Shown: positions 1 through 8,325 of the stretch, in pieces
Layout: each line of letters opens with the position of its first letter
Numbering within the stretch: position 1 is the stretch's first letter
Translations under genes and position numbers: made by a program
Assembly (NCBI RefSeq): GCF_003579925.1
Contig: NZ_QUAL01000187.1
Location: 1 to 43,632 of the forward strand
Direction: 5' to 3'
DNA: 43,632 nucleotides
From: Jiangella rhizosphaerae
Lineage (GTDB): Bacteria; Actinomycetota; Actinomycetes; Jiangellales; Jiangellaceae
Notes under the pieces: model-generated
The model's input: only the letters and a program-made list of their open reading frames with translations
The model's database searches: none
Told to the model about the DNA's origin: nothing

Positions 1-1
1 G

Positions 2-1165
2 GACGGCCCCGGGGCCGGCGGGTTCGGCGCCGCGCCCGCACCGCGCACCGTCGGCTCGGCCGCCCGCCGCGACGGCGCCACCGTCGCGTTCGTCTCGACG
101 CCGGGAACGTACGCGTTCGCCGACGCGATGGACGCGCTGCAGCACGGCCTGCACGTCGTCGTGTTCTCCGACAACGTGCCCGTCGAGCAGGAGCTCCGCC
201 TCAAGCAGGAGGCCCGTGAGCGCGGTCTGCTGGTCATGGGCCCCGACTGCGGGACGGCGGTGGTCGGCGGGGTCGGCTTCGGGTTCGCCAACGTCGTGCG
301 GCCCGGGCCGGTCGGCATCGTCGCGGCGTCCGGTACCGGCGCGCAGCAGCTGCTCTGTCTGCTCGACGGCGCGGGCGTCGGCATCAGCCACTGCCTCGGC
401 GTCGGCGGCCGCGACCTGTCCGCCGCGGTCGGCGGCGCGTCGACGCTGGCGGCGCTGGACCTGCTGGCCGACGACGACGCCACCGAGGTCGTCGTCGTGG
501 TGAGCAAGCCGCCGGCTCCGGAGGTGGCCGACGCCGTCCAGGAGCGGGCCGAGAAGCTCGGCAAGCCGGTCGTCCTCGCCCTGCTCGGGCCCGGCCGGCC
601 CGACCTCACCGCCGTCGCGAAGACCGTCGTGACCACGGCCGGGGCGCAATGGCAGCCGCCGCGGTTCTGGCCGGCGGCGCCCGCGGCCGGGCCGTACCCG
701 TCGATCCGCGGGCTGTTCGCCGGCGGCACCCTCTGCGAGGAGGCACGGCTGCTGGCCGCCACGGCGCTCCCGGCCGGCGAGCACAGGTTCGTCGACTTCG
801 GCGACGACAGGTTCACGCGAGGACGGCCGCACCCGATGATCGACCACTCGCTGCGGATCGAGCGGCTGCTGGCCGAGGCGCGCGACCCGTCCTGCGGCGT
901 CGTCCTTCTCGACGTCGTGCTCGGCCACGGCGCGCACCCCGACCCGGCCGCCGAGCTGGCCCCGGCGATCGTCCGGGCACGCAACGTCGCCGGGGCGCGC
1001 GGCCGCGACCTCGCCGTCGTCGTCGCGCTGGTCGGCACCGCCGACGACCCGCAGGGACTGGAGGAGCAGGCGCGGGCGCTGCGCGACGCCGGAGCGTCGG
1101 TGCACCTGTCCAGCGCCGCTGCCGCCCGGGCGGCCATCGCGCTGGTGGACGGGGGTGCCGCATGA
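2..1165 (+). CDS. fdrA: FdrA-like protein (AllF), 5'-truncated by the window edge
   Basis: The frame is open from base 2, so the true start lies outside the window; 387 codons are visible. The protein resembles FdrA, a succinyl-CoA-synthetase-alpha-like protein. Seen here: a Rossmann-like start (VAFVSTPGTYAF), the segment MGPDCGTAVVGG, and a glycine-rich nucleotide/CoA-binding-type loop (GIVAASGTGAQQ). Known of the family: E. coli FdrA/AllF works with YlbE/AllG and YlbF/AllH as oxamate carbamoyltransferase at the end of anaerobic allantoin breakdown, giving carbamoyl phosphate. Its stop overlaps the start of the next gene (ATGA), so the two are translationally coupled. A role in purine or ureide nitrogen use is inferred from the pairing and was not tested. 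An FdrA-family acyl-CoA-ligase-like protein of other specificity is the alternative. Confidence 0.85.
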   Translation, partial: DGPGAGGFGAAPAPRTVGSAARRDGATVAFVSTPGTYAFADAMDALQHGLHVVVFSDNVPVEQELRLKQEARERGLLVMGPDCGTAVVGGVGFGFANVVRPGPVGIVAASGTGAQQLLCLLDGAGVGISHCLGVGGRDLSAAVGGASTLAALDLLADDDATEVVVVVSKPPAPEVADAVQERAEKLGKPVVLALLGPGRPDLTAVAKTVVTTAGAQWQPPRFWPAAPAAGPYPSIRGLFAGGTLCEEARLLAATALPAGEHRFVDFGDDRFTRGRPHPMIDHSLRIERLLAEARDPSCGVVLLDVVLGHGAHPDPAAELAPAIVRARNVAGARGRDLAVVVALVGTADDPQGLEEQARALRDAGASVHLSSAAAARAAIALVDGGAA

Positions 1166-2574
1166 CCGACCTGCTGGGTGCGGAGCCGCGCGTCGTGAGC
1201 GCCGGCGTCGACCTGTTCGCGGCCGCGCTGGCCGCCCAGGCGGTGCCCGTGACGACGGTCGACTGGCGGCCGCCGGTGGCCGGGACGGAGGACGCCCTCA
1301 CCCGGGTGCTGGCCGACCCTCGGCGGCCGGACGCGAACGCGCTGGCGCTGTCCCGGATGCTCGAGGCGGGCGCCGAGCTCGTCGACGTCCGCCCGGCCCG
1401 CGACGTGCTCGGGCTGGAGCCGGGGCAGTTCCTGCACGCCGGGCCGCCCATCACCTGGGAGCGAGCGTCCGGACCGCTGCGCGGCGCGCTGATCGGCGCG
1501 GCGCTGTTCGAGGGCCTGGCGGCGACGCCGTCCGAGGCCGAGGCGCTGCTGGCCGCGGGCGACGGGGTGCAGTGGGCGCCGTGTCACGACCGGGGCGGCG
1601 TCGGCCCGATGGCCGGGGTCGTGTCGCCGTCGATGTGGCTGTTCGAGCTGCGCGACCCGGCGCACGACCGGACCGCGTGGTGCTCGCTCAACGAGGGCCT
1701 CGGGACGGTGCTGCGCTACGGCGCCTACGGGCCGGACGTCATCGAGCGGCTGCGCTGGATGGCGTCGGTCCTGGGCCCGCTGCTGCAGACCGCCGTGCGG
1801 CGGCGTGGACCGGTGGACGTCAAGGCGATCGTCGCGCAGATGGTCCAGATGGGCGACGAGGGCCACAACCGCAACCGCGCCGGCACCCTCATGCTGCTGC
1901 GCGACCTGCTGCCCGCGCTGGTCGACAGTGGCGCACCGTCCTCGGACGTCGCCGCGGCGGTGGAGTTCGTCGGCGGGAACGACCACTTCTTCCTCAACCT
2001 CGTCATGCCGGCCGGGAAGCTGCAGACGGCGGCCGCCGCGGACCTGCCGGGATCGACCGTCGTCACGACGATGGCCCGCAATGGGACCGACTTCGGCATC
2101 CAGGTGTCCGGGACCGGCTCGGCCTGGTTCACCGCGCCCGCGAACACGCCGGAGGGGCTGTATCTCGGCGCCTACGGGCCGGACGACGCGAACCCGGACA
2201 TCGGCGACTCCGCGATCACCGAGACGATCGGGCTGGGCGGGTTCGCGATGGCGGCCGCACCGGCGATCGTCCGGTTCGTCGGCGGGTCGGTCCCGGACGC
2301 GCTGGCGACCAGCCGGCTGATGTACGAGATCACCCTCGGCGAGAACCCGGCGTACGCCATCCCGATCCTGGAGTTCCGCGGCGCACCGACCGGCATCGAC
2401 GTCACGCTGGTGGCCCGGACCGGCGTGCTGCCGCAGATCAACACCGGGATCGCCGGCCGGGTCGCCGGAACCGGCCAGGTCGGCGCGGGGCTGGTGCAAC
2501 CTCCGATGGACTGCTTCACCTCGGCGTTGTCCGCCCTCGCCGCGGCCGCTCCCCCGCTGTCGGCCCCGGAATGA
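1162..2574 (+). CDS. DUF1116 protein (YlbE/AllG-like)
   Basis: 470 aa. The start is the ATG inside the ATGA overlap with fdrA. The sequence matches the DUF1116 family (YahG/YlbE), with conserved stretches such as QWAPCHDRGGVGPMAGV (about residues 137-153), GDEGHNRNRAG (about 231-241) and MARNGTDFGIQVSG (about 304-317). Known: DUF1116 proteins accompany FdrA, and in E. coli the AllF-AllG-AllH set forms oxamate carbamoyltransferase. A DUF2877 (AllH-like) partner is not seen downstream, so it would have to lie upstream of the window. The stop codon falls inside the left arm of the palindrome that separates this gene from the convergent molybdenum-maturation operon. Confidence 0.85.
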   Translation: MTDLLGAEPRVVSAGVDLFAAALAAQAVPVTTVDWRPPVAGTEDALTRVLADPRRPDANALALSRMLEAGAELVDVRPARDVLGLEPGQFLHAGPPITWERASGPLRGALIGAALFEGLAATPSEAEALLAAGDGVQWAPCHDRGGVGPMAGVVSPSMWLFELRDPAHDRTAWCSLNEGLGTVLRYGAYGPDVIERLRWMASVLGPLLQTAVRRRGPVDVKAIVAQMVQMGDEGHNRNRAGTLMLLRDLLPALVDSGAPSSDVAAAVEFVGGNDHFFLNLVMPAGKLQTAAAADLPGSTVVTTMARNGTDFGIQVSGTGSAWFTAPANTPEGLYLGAYGPDDANPDIGDSAITETIGLGGFAMAAAPAIVRFVGGSVPDALATSRLMYEITLGENPAYAIPILEFRGAPTGIDVTLVARTGVLPQINTGIAGRVAGTGQVGAGLVQPPMDCFTSALSALAAAAPPLSAPE

Positions 2575-2760
2575 TCACGTTCGGCACGAAATCCCGTGCT
2601 GTACCACGATTGCAGGCCTCGTGACGCTCGGGTGATCGTGGTGATGGCCCGGCTGATACGCCGGAAAGCGATTGCCGAGCACACCACCACGGTTACCCCA
2701 GCGTCGACACGCTTGCAGGCGTAGTACAGCACGGGATTTCATGCTGAACGTGATCATTCC
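2568..2760. repeat. ~190-bp imperfect palindrome between convergent genes
   Basis: The arms 2568-2646 and 2682-2760 are reverse complements at 65 of 79 positions by hand count, with a ~35-nt centre that itself contains a small CCGGC/GCCGG hairpin (2649-2664). The outermost 15 bases are perfect and include the stop codons of both flanking genes (TGA 2572-2574 on +, TGA 2756-2754 on -). Most differences are transitions, which leave G-U pairs in one of the two possible transcripts. It could act as a bidirectional terminator or be a decayed palindromic mobile element of MITE type. No second copy was noticed in the window. Confidence 0.8.
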
Positions 2761-3338
2761 GAGGGGAGGTCGGCGGGGGTGTCGACGTCGGTGGGGGTTC
2801 CGGTGCCGGTGCAGTCGACGGGGGTGACGAGGCCGGGGTGGGCCCGCAGGAAGGGGCGGGCGCCGACGTCGCCGACGGCCAGGGCCGCGACCTCGTCCCA
2901 CACATGGCGGGCCAGCAGGACGGGGTTGCCGCGCGCGCCGCCGTAGGTCGCCACGGCGACGGACAGGGCGCCGCCCGACGCCGTCCACGCCGAGCGCAGC
3001 CGCGTCACGGCCTCCACCCCGACCCACGGCTGGTCGACCAGCGCGACGACCACCGCCTCGGCCGCCGACCAGCTCAGTGCCCGCAGGCCGGCCCGCAACG
3101 ACGACCCCATGCCGGTCGCCCAGTCGGGGTTGTGCACGACGATCGCGCCGGGCACGGTCAGCGGCACCGCGCCGGACACCACGACGACCGGGGCGCAGCC
3201 GCCGCCGGACAGCAGCTCCGCCGCGCGGTCCACCAGCCGCGAGCCCTCGTACTCCACCAGCGCCTTCGGCCCGCCGTACCGCGAGCCGGCACCCGCCGCC
3301 AGTACCAGGCCGGCGACGGCCGCGCCGTCAGAGGGCAT
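2754..3338 (-). CDS. MobA/MocA-like nucleotidyltransferase
   Basis: 194 aa, NTP_transf_3 type. The N-terminus has the nucleotide-binding signature LAAGAGSRYGGPKAL (about residues 13-27); a metal-binding-type LVDQPWV lies near the middle and a GNPVLL segment follows. Known: this family (MocA, CTP:molybdopterin cytidylyltransferase, and relatives) attaches CMP or GMP to molybdopterin for xanthine- and CO-dehydrogenase-type enzymes. I chose the ATG at 3338, which overlaps the xdhC stop by 11 bp; an ATG 33 bp upstream would add an unconserved extension. It is last in the MoxR-VWA-XdhC operon, which fits a cofactor role. Nucleotide specificity cannot be read from the sequence. Confidence 0.85.
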   Translation of the reverse strand: MPSDGAAVAGLVLAAGAGSRYGGPKALVEYEGSRLVDRAAELLSGGGCAPVVVVSGAVPLTVPGAIVVHNPDWATGMGSSLRAGLRALSWSAAEAVVVALVDQPWVGVEAVTRLRSAWTASGGALSVAVATYGGARGNPVLLARHVWDEVAALAVGDVGARPFLRAHPGLVTPVDCTGTGTPTDVDTPADLPSE

Positions 3339-4455
3339 CCGCCGCGAGCGGTTCACGGTGGATCGGTCCACTGGTGTCGCGCAGGCGCCGGCCCGAGCCG
3401 CCCCACCGCGACGCGATGATCTCGGCGGCGATCGACACCGCCGTCTCCTCCGGCGTCCGGGCGCCGATGTCCAGGCCCAGCGGCGACGCCAGCCGGGCCA
3501 GCTCGGCCTCGGTCAGACCTTCGGCGCGCAGCCGCTCCAGCCGGTCGTCGTGGGTGCGCCGCGACCCCATGACCCCGATGTACGCGGCCGGCGTGCGCAC
3601 CGCGGCGGCCAGCAGCGGCACGTCGAACTTGGGGTCGTGGGTGAGCACGCAGATCACCGTGCGCGAATCGACGGTCGTCGATGCGAGGTAGTCGTGCGGC
3701 CACTTGACCACGACCTCGTCGGCGTCGGGGAAGCGTCGCGGCGTCGCGAACACCGGCCGGGCGTCGCACACCGTCACGTGGTAGCCGAGGAACCGGCCGA
3801 CGCGGACGAGAGCGGCGGCGAAGTCGATGGCCCCGAACACCAGCATCCGCGGCCGCGGCGCGAACGACTGCACGAACACCTGCAGGTCGTCCAGGCGCCG
3901 CTCGCCGGAGGCGCCGTACCGCCGGATGCCGGTCATCCCCTGGTCGAGCATGCCGCGGGCGTCGTCGGCGACGGCGTCGTCGAGCCGCGCGCCGCCCAGC
4001 GACCCCGCGACGCGGTCGGGCCAGACGACGAGGTGTGCGCCGATCTCCCCCGGCCCGGCGACGACGGTCGCGACCGCGACCGGCGAGGACGCCTCGACGC
4101 TCTCCGCGACGTCAAGCAGCGCCGGGAAGGTGTCGCGGTCGACCGCCTCGACGAACACGTCGATGATCCCGCCGCAGGTCAGCCCGACCGCGAACGCGTC
4201 GTCGTCGCTGACGCCGTAGCGCTGCAGCACCGGCGGCCGGCCGGCCATGACCTCCTGCGCCAGCTCGTACACCGCGCCTTCGATGCAGCCGCCGGACACG
4301 CTGCCGACCGCCTCGCCGGCCTGGGTGACCGCCATCGACGCGCCGGGCTGGCGCGGCGCGGACCGGAACGTGCTGACGACGGTGACCAGCCCGGTGCGCT
4401 CGCCGTCGCCGACGGCGGCCACCAGCTCCCGCATCACCTCTCGCACCGTCACCAC
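3328..4455 (-). CDS. XdhC/CoxI-family molybdenum cofactor insertion protein
   Basis: 375 aa from GTG 4455 (the next GTG at 4452 is equally possible); the start overlaps the stop of the VWA gene. The N-terminal XdhC/CoxI domain has SAPRQPGASMAV and GSVSGGCIEGAV (about residues 32-63) and a conserved TCGG. The C-terminal Rossmann domain begins near LVFGAIDFAAALVRVG and ends in the EETAVSIAAEII segment. Known: XdhC binds Mo cofactor and inserts the sulfurated form into xanthine dehydrogenase, and CoxI/CoxF are related. The neighbours (MoxR ATPase, VWA, MobA-like) fit maturation of a molybdenum hydroxylase whose structural genes are not in the window. Confidence 0.9.
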   Translation of the reverse strand: MVTVREVMRELVAAVGDGERTGLVTVVSTFRSAPRQPGASMAVTQAGEAVGSVSGGCIEGAVYELAQEVMAGRPPVLQRYGVSDDDAFAVGLTCGGIIDVFVEAVDRDTFPALLDVAESVEASSPVAVATVVAGPGEIGAHLVVWPDRVAGSLGGARLDDAVADDARGMLDQGMTGIRRYGASGERRLDDLQVFVQSFAPRPRMLVFGAIDFAAALVRVGRFLGYHVTVCDARPVFATPRRFPDADEVVVKWPHDYLASTTVDSRTVICVLTHDPKFDVPLLAAAVRTPAAYIGVMGSRRTHDDRLERLRAEGLTEAELARLASPLGLDIGARTPEETAVSIAAEIIASRWGGSGRRLRDTSGPIHREPLAADAL

Positions 4456-5591
4456 CCCTCTCGAACGCCCCGCGGCCGCGCGAGCAGCCGGGCCAGCTCC
4501 TCCATCGCGCCCAGCGAGTGGCCGGCCACGAGCCGGTCGACGTGCGGGAGCGCCGCCCGCATGCCGCCGGTACTAGGACTGTATCCTTGATATCCCCGAT
4601 GCGGGTTCACCCACACGATGCGCCGCGCCAGCCGCGCCAGCCGGGCCATCTGCGCGGCGAGCAGCGCCGGGTCGCCGCGCTCCCAGCCGTCGCTGCCGAT
4701 GACGACGACGGCGCCGCGGGCCGTGCCGCGCTGCCCCCAGCGGTCGAGGAACTCCTTCAGCTCGTCGCCAAGGCGGGTGCCGCCGCTCCAGTCGTCGATG
4801 GCCGCCGATGCCGCCGCCAGCGCCGCCGCGGGCTCGCGTCGCCGCAGCTCGCGGGTGACCCGGGTGAGCCGGGTACCGACGGTGAACACCTCCGTTCCGG
4901 GACGGACGCGGCAGGCGGCGTGGGCGAAGCGCAGCAGCGTCTCGGCGTACGGCGCCATCGATCCACTGACGTCGATGAGGAAGACCAGCCGCCGCTGCCG
5001 CCGTCCGTGCCGGTGCCGCCGCAGGTCGACCGGCTCGCCGCCATGGCGCAGCAGGCTCCGGACCGTGCGGCGGGCGTCGACCGGCCCCGACGGCGACGGG
5101 CGCAGCCGGCGGGTGGTGCGGTCGGGGGCGGCCGGCCGCAGTGCGCTGACGTAGCGGTCGACCTCCGCGCGGTCCGCCGCACCCAGCGTGGTCACGTCGC
5201 GGTGCCGGAGCACCTCGATGCGGCTGGCGGTGGCGACCCGCTGCCGCTCGGGATCGGCGTCGTCCTCGGGGTCGCCGTGCCGGCCGTCGCCCGAGTCGTC
5301 GGGCAGGGCGGCCAGCCGGGTGACCGGCGGGACGGTGACCCGCCGCGGCGGGCGGTCGGGGCGGCGGCCGAAGTACGCGGCGAAGACGCGGTCGTACCGC
5401 TCGACGTCCTCCGGCGACGCGCACAGCGTCACCCGCCCCGCCCAGTACACCGACCGCAGCGAACCCGCGCCCAGGACGTCGAGCGCCTCGAGCGTCGCGT
5501 GCACCCGGGTGGGCGGGACCTCGACGCCGGCCGCGGCGAGCCGCCGGGCGAACCCGACGACCGGTTCCGTCACCGCCGGCGAGGGCGTCAT
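4449..5591 (-). CDS. CoxE-like VWA-domain protein
   Basis: 380 aa. The ATG at 5591 is taken because it overlaps the MoxR stop as ATGA; the open frame runs further upstream but only as a shadow of the ATPase gene. The C-terminal half is a von Willebrand A domain with a MIDAS metal site: LIDVSGSM (DxSxS), a threonine in GGTRLGDE and an aspartate in GSDGWERGD. The middle is Arg/Asp-rich and probably flexible. Known: CoxE-type VWA proteins pair with MoxR/CoxD AAA+ ATPases and help build the sulfurated copper-molybdenum site of CO dehydrogenase; similar pairs serve other enzymes. The order AAA-VWA-XdhC copies the cox accessory genes. Confidence 0.88.
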   Translation of the reverse strand: MTPSPAVTEPVVGFARRLAAAGVEVPPTRVHATLEALDVLGAGSLRSVYWAGRVTLCASPEDVERYDRVFAAYFGRRPDRPPRRVTVPPVTRLAALPDDSGDGRHGDPEDDADPERQRVATASRIEVLRHRDVTTLGAADRAEVDRYVSALRPAAPDRTTRRLRPSPSGPVDARRTVRSLLRHGGEPVDLRRHRHGRRQRRLVFLIDVSGSMAPYAETLLRFAHAACRVRPGTEVFTVGTRLTRVTRELRRREPAAALAAASAAIDDWSGGTRLGDELKEFLDRWGQRGTARGAVVVIGSDGWERGDPALLAAQMARLARLARRIVWVNPHRGYQGYSPSTGGMRAALPHVDRLVAGHSLGAMEELARLLARPRGVREGW

Positions 5592-6475
5592 GGCCGGCCG
5601 ACCAGCTCCGCGACCTCGTCCATGATCCGCTCGGTGTCCTCCTGGTACTTGAGGACCGCACCCAGCGTCCGGGTGGCGAGGTCGGGCGACAGCTCCGTCG
5701 CGCCCAGCGCCGTCAGCGCCGTCACCCAGTCGATCGACTCGGCCAGACCGGGCGGCTTCAGCAGGTCGGCGTCGCGCAGCCGCTGCACGGCACGGGCGAC
5801 GTCGTCGGCCAGCCGCTCGCTCACCCCGGGCAGCCGCCGCCGGATGACCGCGACCTCGCGCTCGAACGTCGGGTGGGCCAGCCAGTGGTAGAGACAGCGC
5901 CGCTTGAGTGCGTCGTGCACCTCGCGGGTGCGGTTGCTGGTGACGACGACGACCGGCGGCGTCTCGGCGCGGACGGTGCCCAGCTCGGGGATCGAGATGG
6001 TGAAGTCGGAGAGCACCTCCAGCAGGAACGCCTCGAACTCGTCGTCGGCGCGGTCGACCTCGTCGACCAGCAGCACCGACGGCGTCGTCTCCAGCGCCCG
6101 CAGCAGCGGCCGGGCGAGCAGGAACCGGCGGTCGTACAGCTCGTGCTCGAGCCGGTCGACGTCGGTGACGCCCGCCGCCTCGGCCGCGCGCAGGTGCAGC
6201 AGCTGGCGCGGGAAGTCCCAGTCGTACAGCGCCTGCGCGGCGTCGACGCCCTCGTAGCACTGCAGCCGGATGAGCGGCGCGCCGAGCACCTCGGCCAGCG
6301 CCTGCGCGAGCGAGGTCTTGCCCACCCCGGCCTCGCCCTCGAGGAACAGCGGCCGGCCCATGCGCAGCGCCAGGAACGCCGCCGTCGCCAGCCCCTCGTC
6401 GGCCAGGTAGCCCGCGGCGTCGAGCCGCCGGGCGAGGTCGCCGGGCGTCGTCACCGCGCTCTCGGTGTCCGCCAT
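5588..6475 (-). CDS. MoxR/CoxD-type AAA+ ATPase
   Basis: 295 aa. Walker A GEAGVGKT (about residues 47-54), Walker B VLLVDEVDR, a sensor-type TSNRTRE and an arginine-rich KRRCLYHW segment are all present. The family acts as a ring-shaped chaperone that, with a VWA partner, inserts metal cofactors or remodels large enzymes. The stop overlaps the VWA start by 4 bp, so the two are coupled. It is first in the operon MoxR-VWA-XdhC-nucleotidyltransferase, and a 44-bp gap separates it from the yqeY-like gene. Most similar in type to CoxD of CO dehydrogenase clusters; the substrate enzyme is unknown because no large/medium/small dehydrogenase genes are visible. Confidence 0.9.
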   Translation of the reverse strand: MADTESAVTTPGDLARRLDAAGYLADEGLATAAFLALRMGRPLFLEGEAGVGKTSLAQALAEVLGAPLIRLQCYEGVDAAQALYDWDFPRQLLHLRAAEAAGVTDVDRLEHELYDRRFLLARPLLRALETTPSVLLVDEVDRADDEFEAFLLEVLSDFTISIPELGTVRAETPPVVVVTSNRTREVHDALKRRCLYHWLAHPTFEREVAVIRRRLPGVSERLADDVARAVQRLRDADLLKPPGLAESIDWVTALTALGATELSPDLATRTLGAVLKYQEDTERIMDEVAELVGRP

Positions 6476-6519
6476 GAGCCAACGCTACGCCGAGCCTGCC
6501 GCTCCACGCCGGGGGCGCG

Positions 6520-6888
6520 TCAGGTGAGGTACGACGCGAGCGCGTCGGCCTCGCGCCGGAGCCGGTCGGCGGCCTCGTGGCGGCCGTGGGCGTCGTAGCG
6601 GCCGGCCTCGGTGCGGCGCTCCGTCACCTGAGCGCGCAGGATCGCCCGGACGTCGTCGCCGGACAGCTCGCGCCGCCGCACGTCGGCCGCGCCGAGCCCC
6701 ACGTGGGCCCCGGCGACGTGCTCGCTGGTCACCGCGGGCGCCGGTCCGGTGAGGTCGACCGCCTCGGCGTTGTCGACGGCGGCGAGCGCGGTGCGCAGCA
6801 CGCTGACGATCTCGGGCCGGCGCGCCTTCATCGCGGCGACGAGATCGGCGCGCAGCGCGGCCCGCAGCGCGTCGGCGTCGGTGGTCAT
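6520..6888 (-). CDS. GatB/YqeY-domain protein
   Basis: 122 aa, fully helical by composition. It has the YqeY pattern: an N-terminal LRADLVAAMKARR helix, a VLRTALAAVDNAEAV segment, and a C-terminal RREADALASYL. Known: the fold is shared with the tail domain of GatB, the tRNA-dependent amidotransferase subunit, but free YqeY proteins have no settled function. The start overlaps the stop of the upstream hydrolase gene (ATGA, 6888-6885), so HTH protein, hydrolase and this gene form a coupled three-gene unit. Family assignment is sound; function is open. Confidence 0.85.
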   Translation of the reverse strand: MTTDADALRAALRADLVAAMKARRPEIVSVLRTALAAVDNAEAVDLTGPAPAVTSEHVAGAHVGLGAADVRRRELSGDDVRAILRAQVTERRTEAGRYDAHGRHEAADRLRREADALASYLT

Positions 6889-7763
6889 CGTGGGTCTCCG
6901 TTCGTGAGGAAGCGGTGGACGGGCTCGGCGTAGCCCGTCGGGATGTGGCCGACGCCGGGCAGCAGGACCACGTCGGCGTCCGGGAGCAGCTGCCGGACAC
7001 GTCGCGCGGTGCCGGGCGAGTCGAGCATGCGGTCCTTCGCGCCGGCGACGACCAGCAACGGTGCGGCGAGGCCTCGCAGCTGGTCGTCGGTGAAGGTCGG
7101 CAGCGGGTCGCGCCGGTAGCGGAAGCCGCGCTGGATGAGCAGCAGCTGGTCGCCGAGGGCACGCAGCATGGCGGGGTCGTCGGCGGACTCCTCCATGCTC
7201 GGCCGCGGCCCGACCACCAGATCGAGGGCCGCCCGCCGGCCGCGCTCGCCGAAGGGCATCAGGAACGCCGACGCGAGCACCGCCGCGTACTTCTGCCGGC
7301 CGATCCCGCCGGGGACCAGCAGCGCGACCCGCCGCACCCGCCCCGGCCGGCGCAGCGCGTAGTCCAGCGCCAGCCAGCCGCCGAGCGAGGCACCGACGAA
7401 CGCCGTCCGGGCGACGCCGAGCCCGTCGAGCACGTCGTCGAGCCACTCGGCGTAGGCGTCCGACGCCAGCGACGGCCGGGCCGGTGCGCTGAGACCCGCC
7501 TCGCCCAGGACGTCGACCGCGTACAGCCGGTGCGTCCGCGCCCACAGCGCGGCGTCACCGGCCCACGCCGCCGAGTTGAACCCGGCGCCGTGCAGCAGCA
7601 CCACCGGCGCGGCGTCCTCCGGGCCGCAGGCCAGCACGAACGTGTCGCCGTGCCGGGTGGGCAGGGTCGTCCGCGTCGACGGGACCGGCCAGCGGTCGAG
7701 CAGGGCGCGGTAGCCCGCCTCGACCGACTGGCGCGCGTCGTCGGAGCGGTAGATCGCGGTCAC
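6885..7763 (-). CDS. Alpha/beta hydrolase
   Basis: 292 aa from GTG 7763, which overlaps the stop of the HTH gene as GTGA. Visible catalytic features: oxyanion loop LLHGAGFN (about residues 56-63), nucleophile elbow GASLGG (Ser ~126), an acid in VVAGAKDRML and a histidine in GVGHIPTG near the C-terminus. No signal peptide, so it is probably cytosolic. The substrate is unknown; the closest description is a C-C hydrolase or esterase-like member of the alpha/beta hydrolase fold. It sits between a small HTH regulator and a YqeY protein in a coupled operon, which gives no metabolic clue. Confidence 0.85.
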   Translation of the reverse strand: MTAIYRSDDARQSVEAGYRALLDRWPVPSTRTTLPTRHGDTFVLACGPEDAAPVVLLHGAGFNSAAWAGDAALWARTHRLYAVDVLGEAGLSAPARPSLASDAYAEWLDDVLDGLGVARTAFVGASLGGWLALDYALRRPGRVRRVALLVPGGIGRQKYAAVLASAFLMPFGERGRRAALDLVVGPRPSMEESADDPAMLRALGDQLLLIQRGFRYRRDPLPTFTDDQLRGLAAPLLVVAGAKDRMLDSPGTARRVRQLLPDADVVLLPGVGHIPTGYAEPVHRFLTNGDPR

Positions 7764-8200
7764 AGCTCCGACTCCGTGAACGAGCCGACGAGACCGACCA
7801 GCGCCGCCGTATCCGCGGGGCTGCCGATGGCCACGATCTTGAGACTGTTCCGCCGCGGGTCGTACACGGTCTGGACGTGCAGCCGGGCGGAGTCGCCGGG
7901 CCGGCCCGCCGCCGCGCCGGTGACGAGGGTGGTCAGGCGGTCGACGGCCGGGCGCTCGACGCCGTCGATCTGCACGATCGCCGACACCTCGACCCGCGGC
8001 GCCGCGGCCGGCGACGGCGCGCGTACCGCCGCGGTGCGGCCGCCGGTGAGCGCGTCGACGTCCTCGGCGGCGATGCGGTACTGCTTGCCGATGCGCACCG
8101 CCGGCAGCCGGCCGTCGCGGACGTAGCCGCGGACGGTCCGCACATGCAGGCCGAGCATGGCGGCGACGTCCTCGGCGGAGTAGAGCGTTCCAGTCGTCAC
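7760..8200 (-). CDS. Excisionase/MerR-type HTH DNA-binding protein
   Basis: 146 aa from GTG 8200, which has a good ribosome site (GGGAAGG) just upstream; a longer frame exists but lacks one. Residues 4-50 are a winged HTH of the excisionase/MerR type (YSAEDVAAMLGLHVRTVRGYV followed by GRLPAVRIGKQYRIA). The remaining ~95 residues are an unrecognised ligand- or partner-type domain (VEVSAIVQIDGVE...VQTVYDPRRNSLKIVAIG). Known: HTH domains of this type act as transcription regulators or recombination directionality factors. With no recombinase nearby and two enzymes co-transcribed, a regulator of its own operon is more likely. Confidence 0.8.
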   Translation of the reverse strand: MTTGTLYSAEDVAAMLGLHVRTVRGYVRDGRLPAVRIGKQYRIAAEDVDALTGGRTAAVRAPSPAAAPRVEVSAIVQIDGVERPAVDRLTTLVTGAAAGRPGDSARLHVQTVYDPRRNSLKIVAIGSPADTAALVGLVGSFTESEL

Positions 8201-8207
8201 CTTCCCT

Positions 8208-8252
8208 ATCCTTCCGCAAGAGCCCCGATCAAGCAACCGGATAAGGAAGGAT
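8208..8252. promoter_or_regulatory. Possible operator: ATCCTTCC / GGAAGGAT inverted repeat
   Basis: Two 8-bp half-sites (8208-8215 and 8245-8252) form a perfect inverted repeat spaced by 29 bp, directly upstream of the HTH gene. The left half overlaps its ribosome-binding region. Proposed as an autoregulatory site only from position and symmetry. Confidence 0.35.
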
Positions 8253-8325
8253 GGGGCAGTACGGCGGAGCGGCCACGATCGGTCAGGAATCGAGAAGCGT
8301 CCGACGCGGCCGCGCTTCTAGCGTG

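Noticed and set aside
649..2624. Long Arg/Ala-rich frames overlapping fdrA and the DUF1116 gene on both strands
   Set aside because: Low-complexity shadow frames; the genuine genes have family motifs and coupled start/stop overlap.
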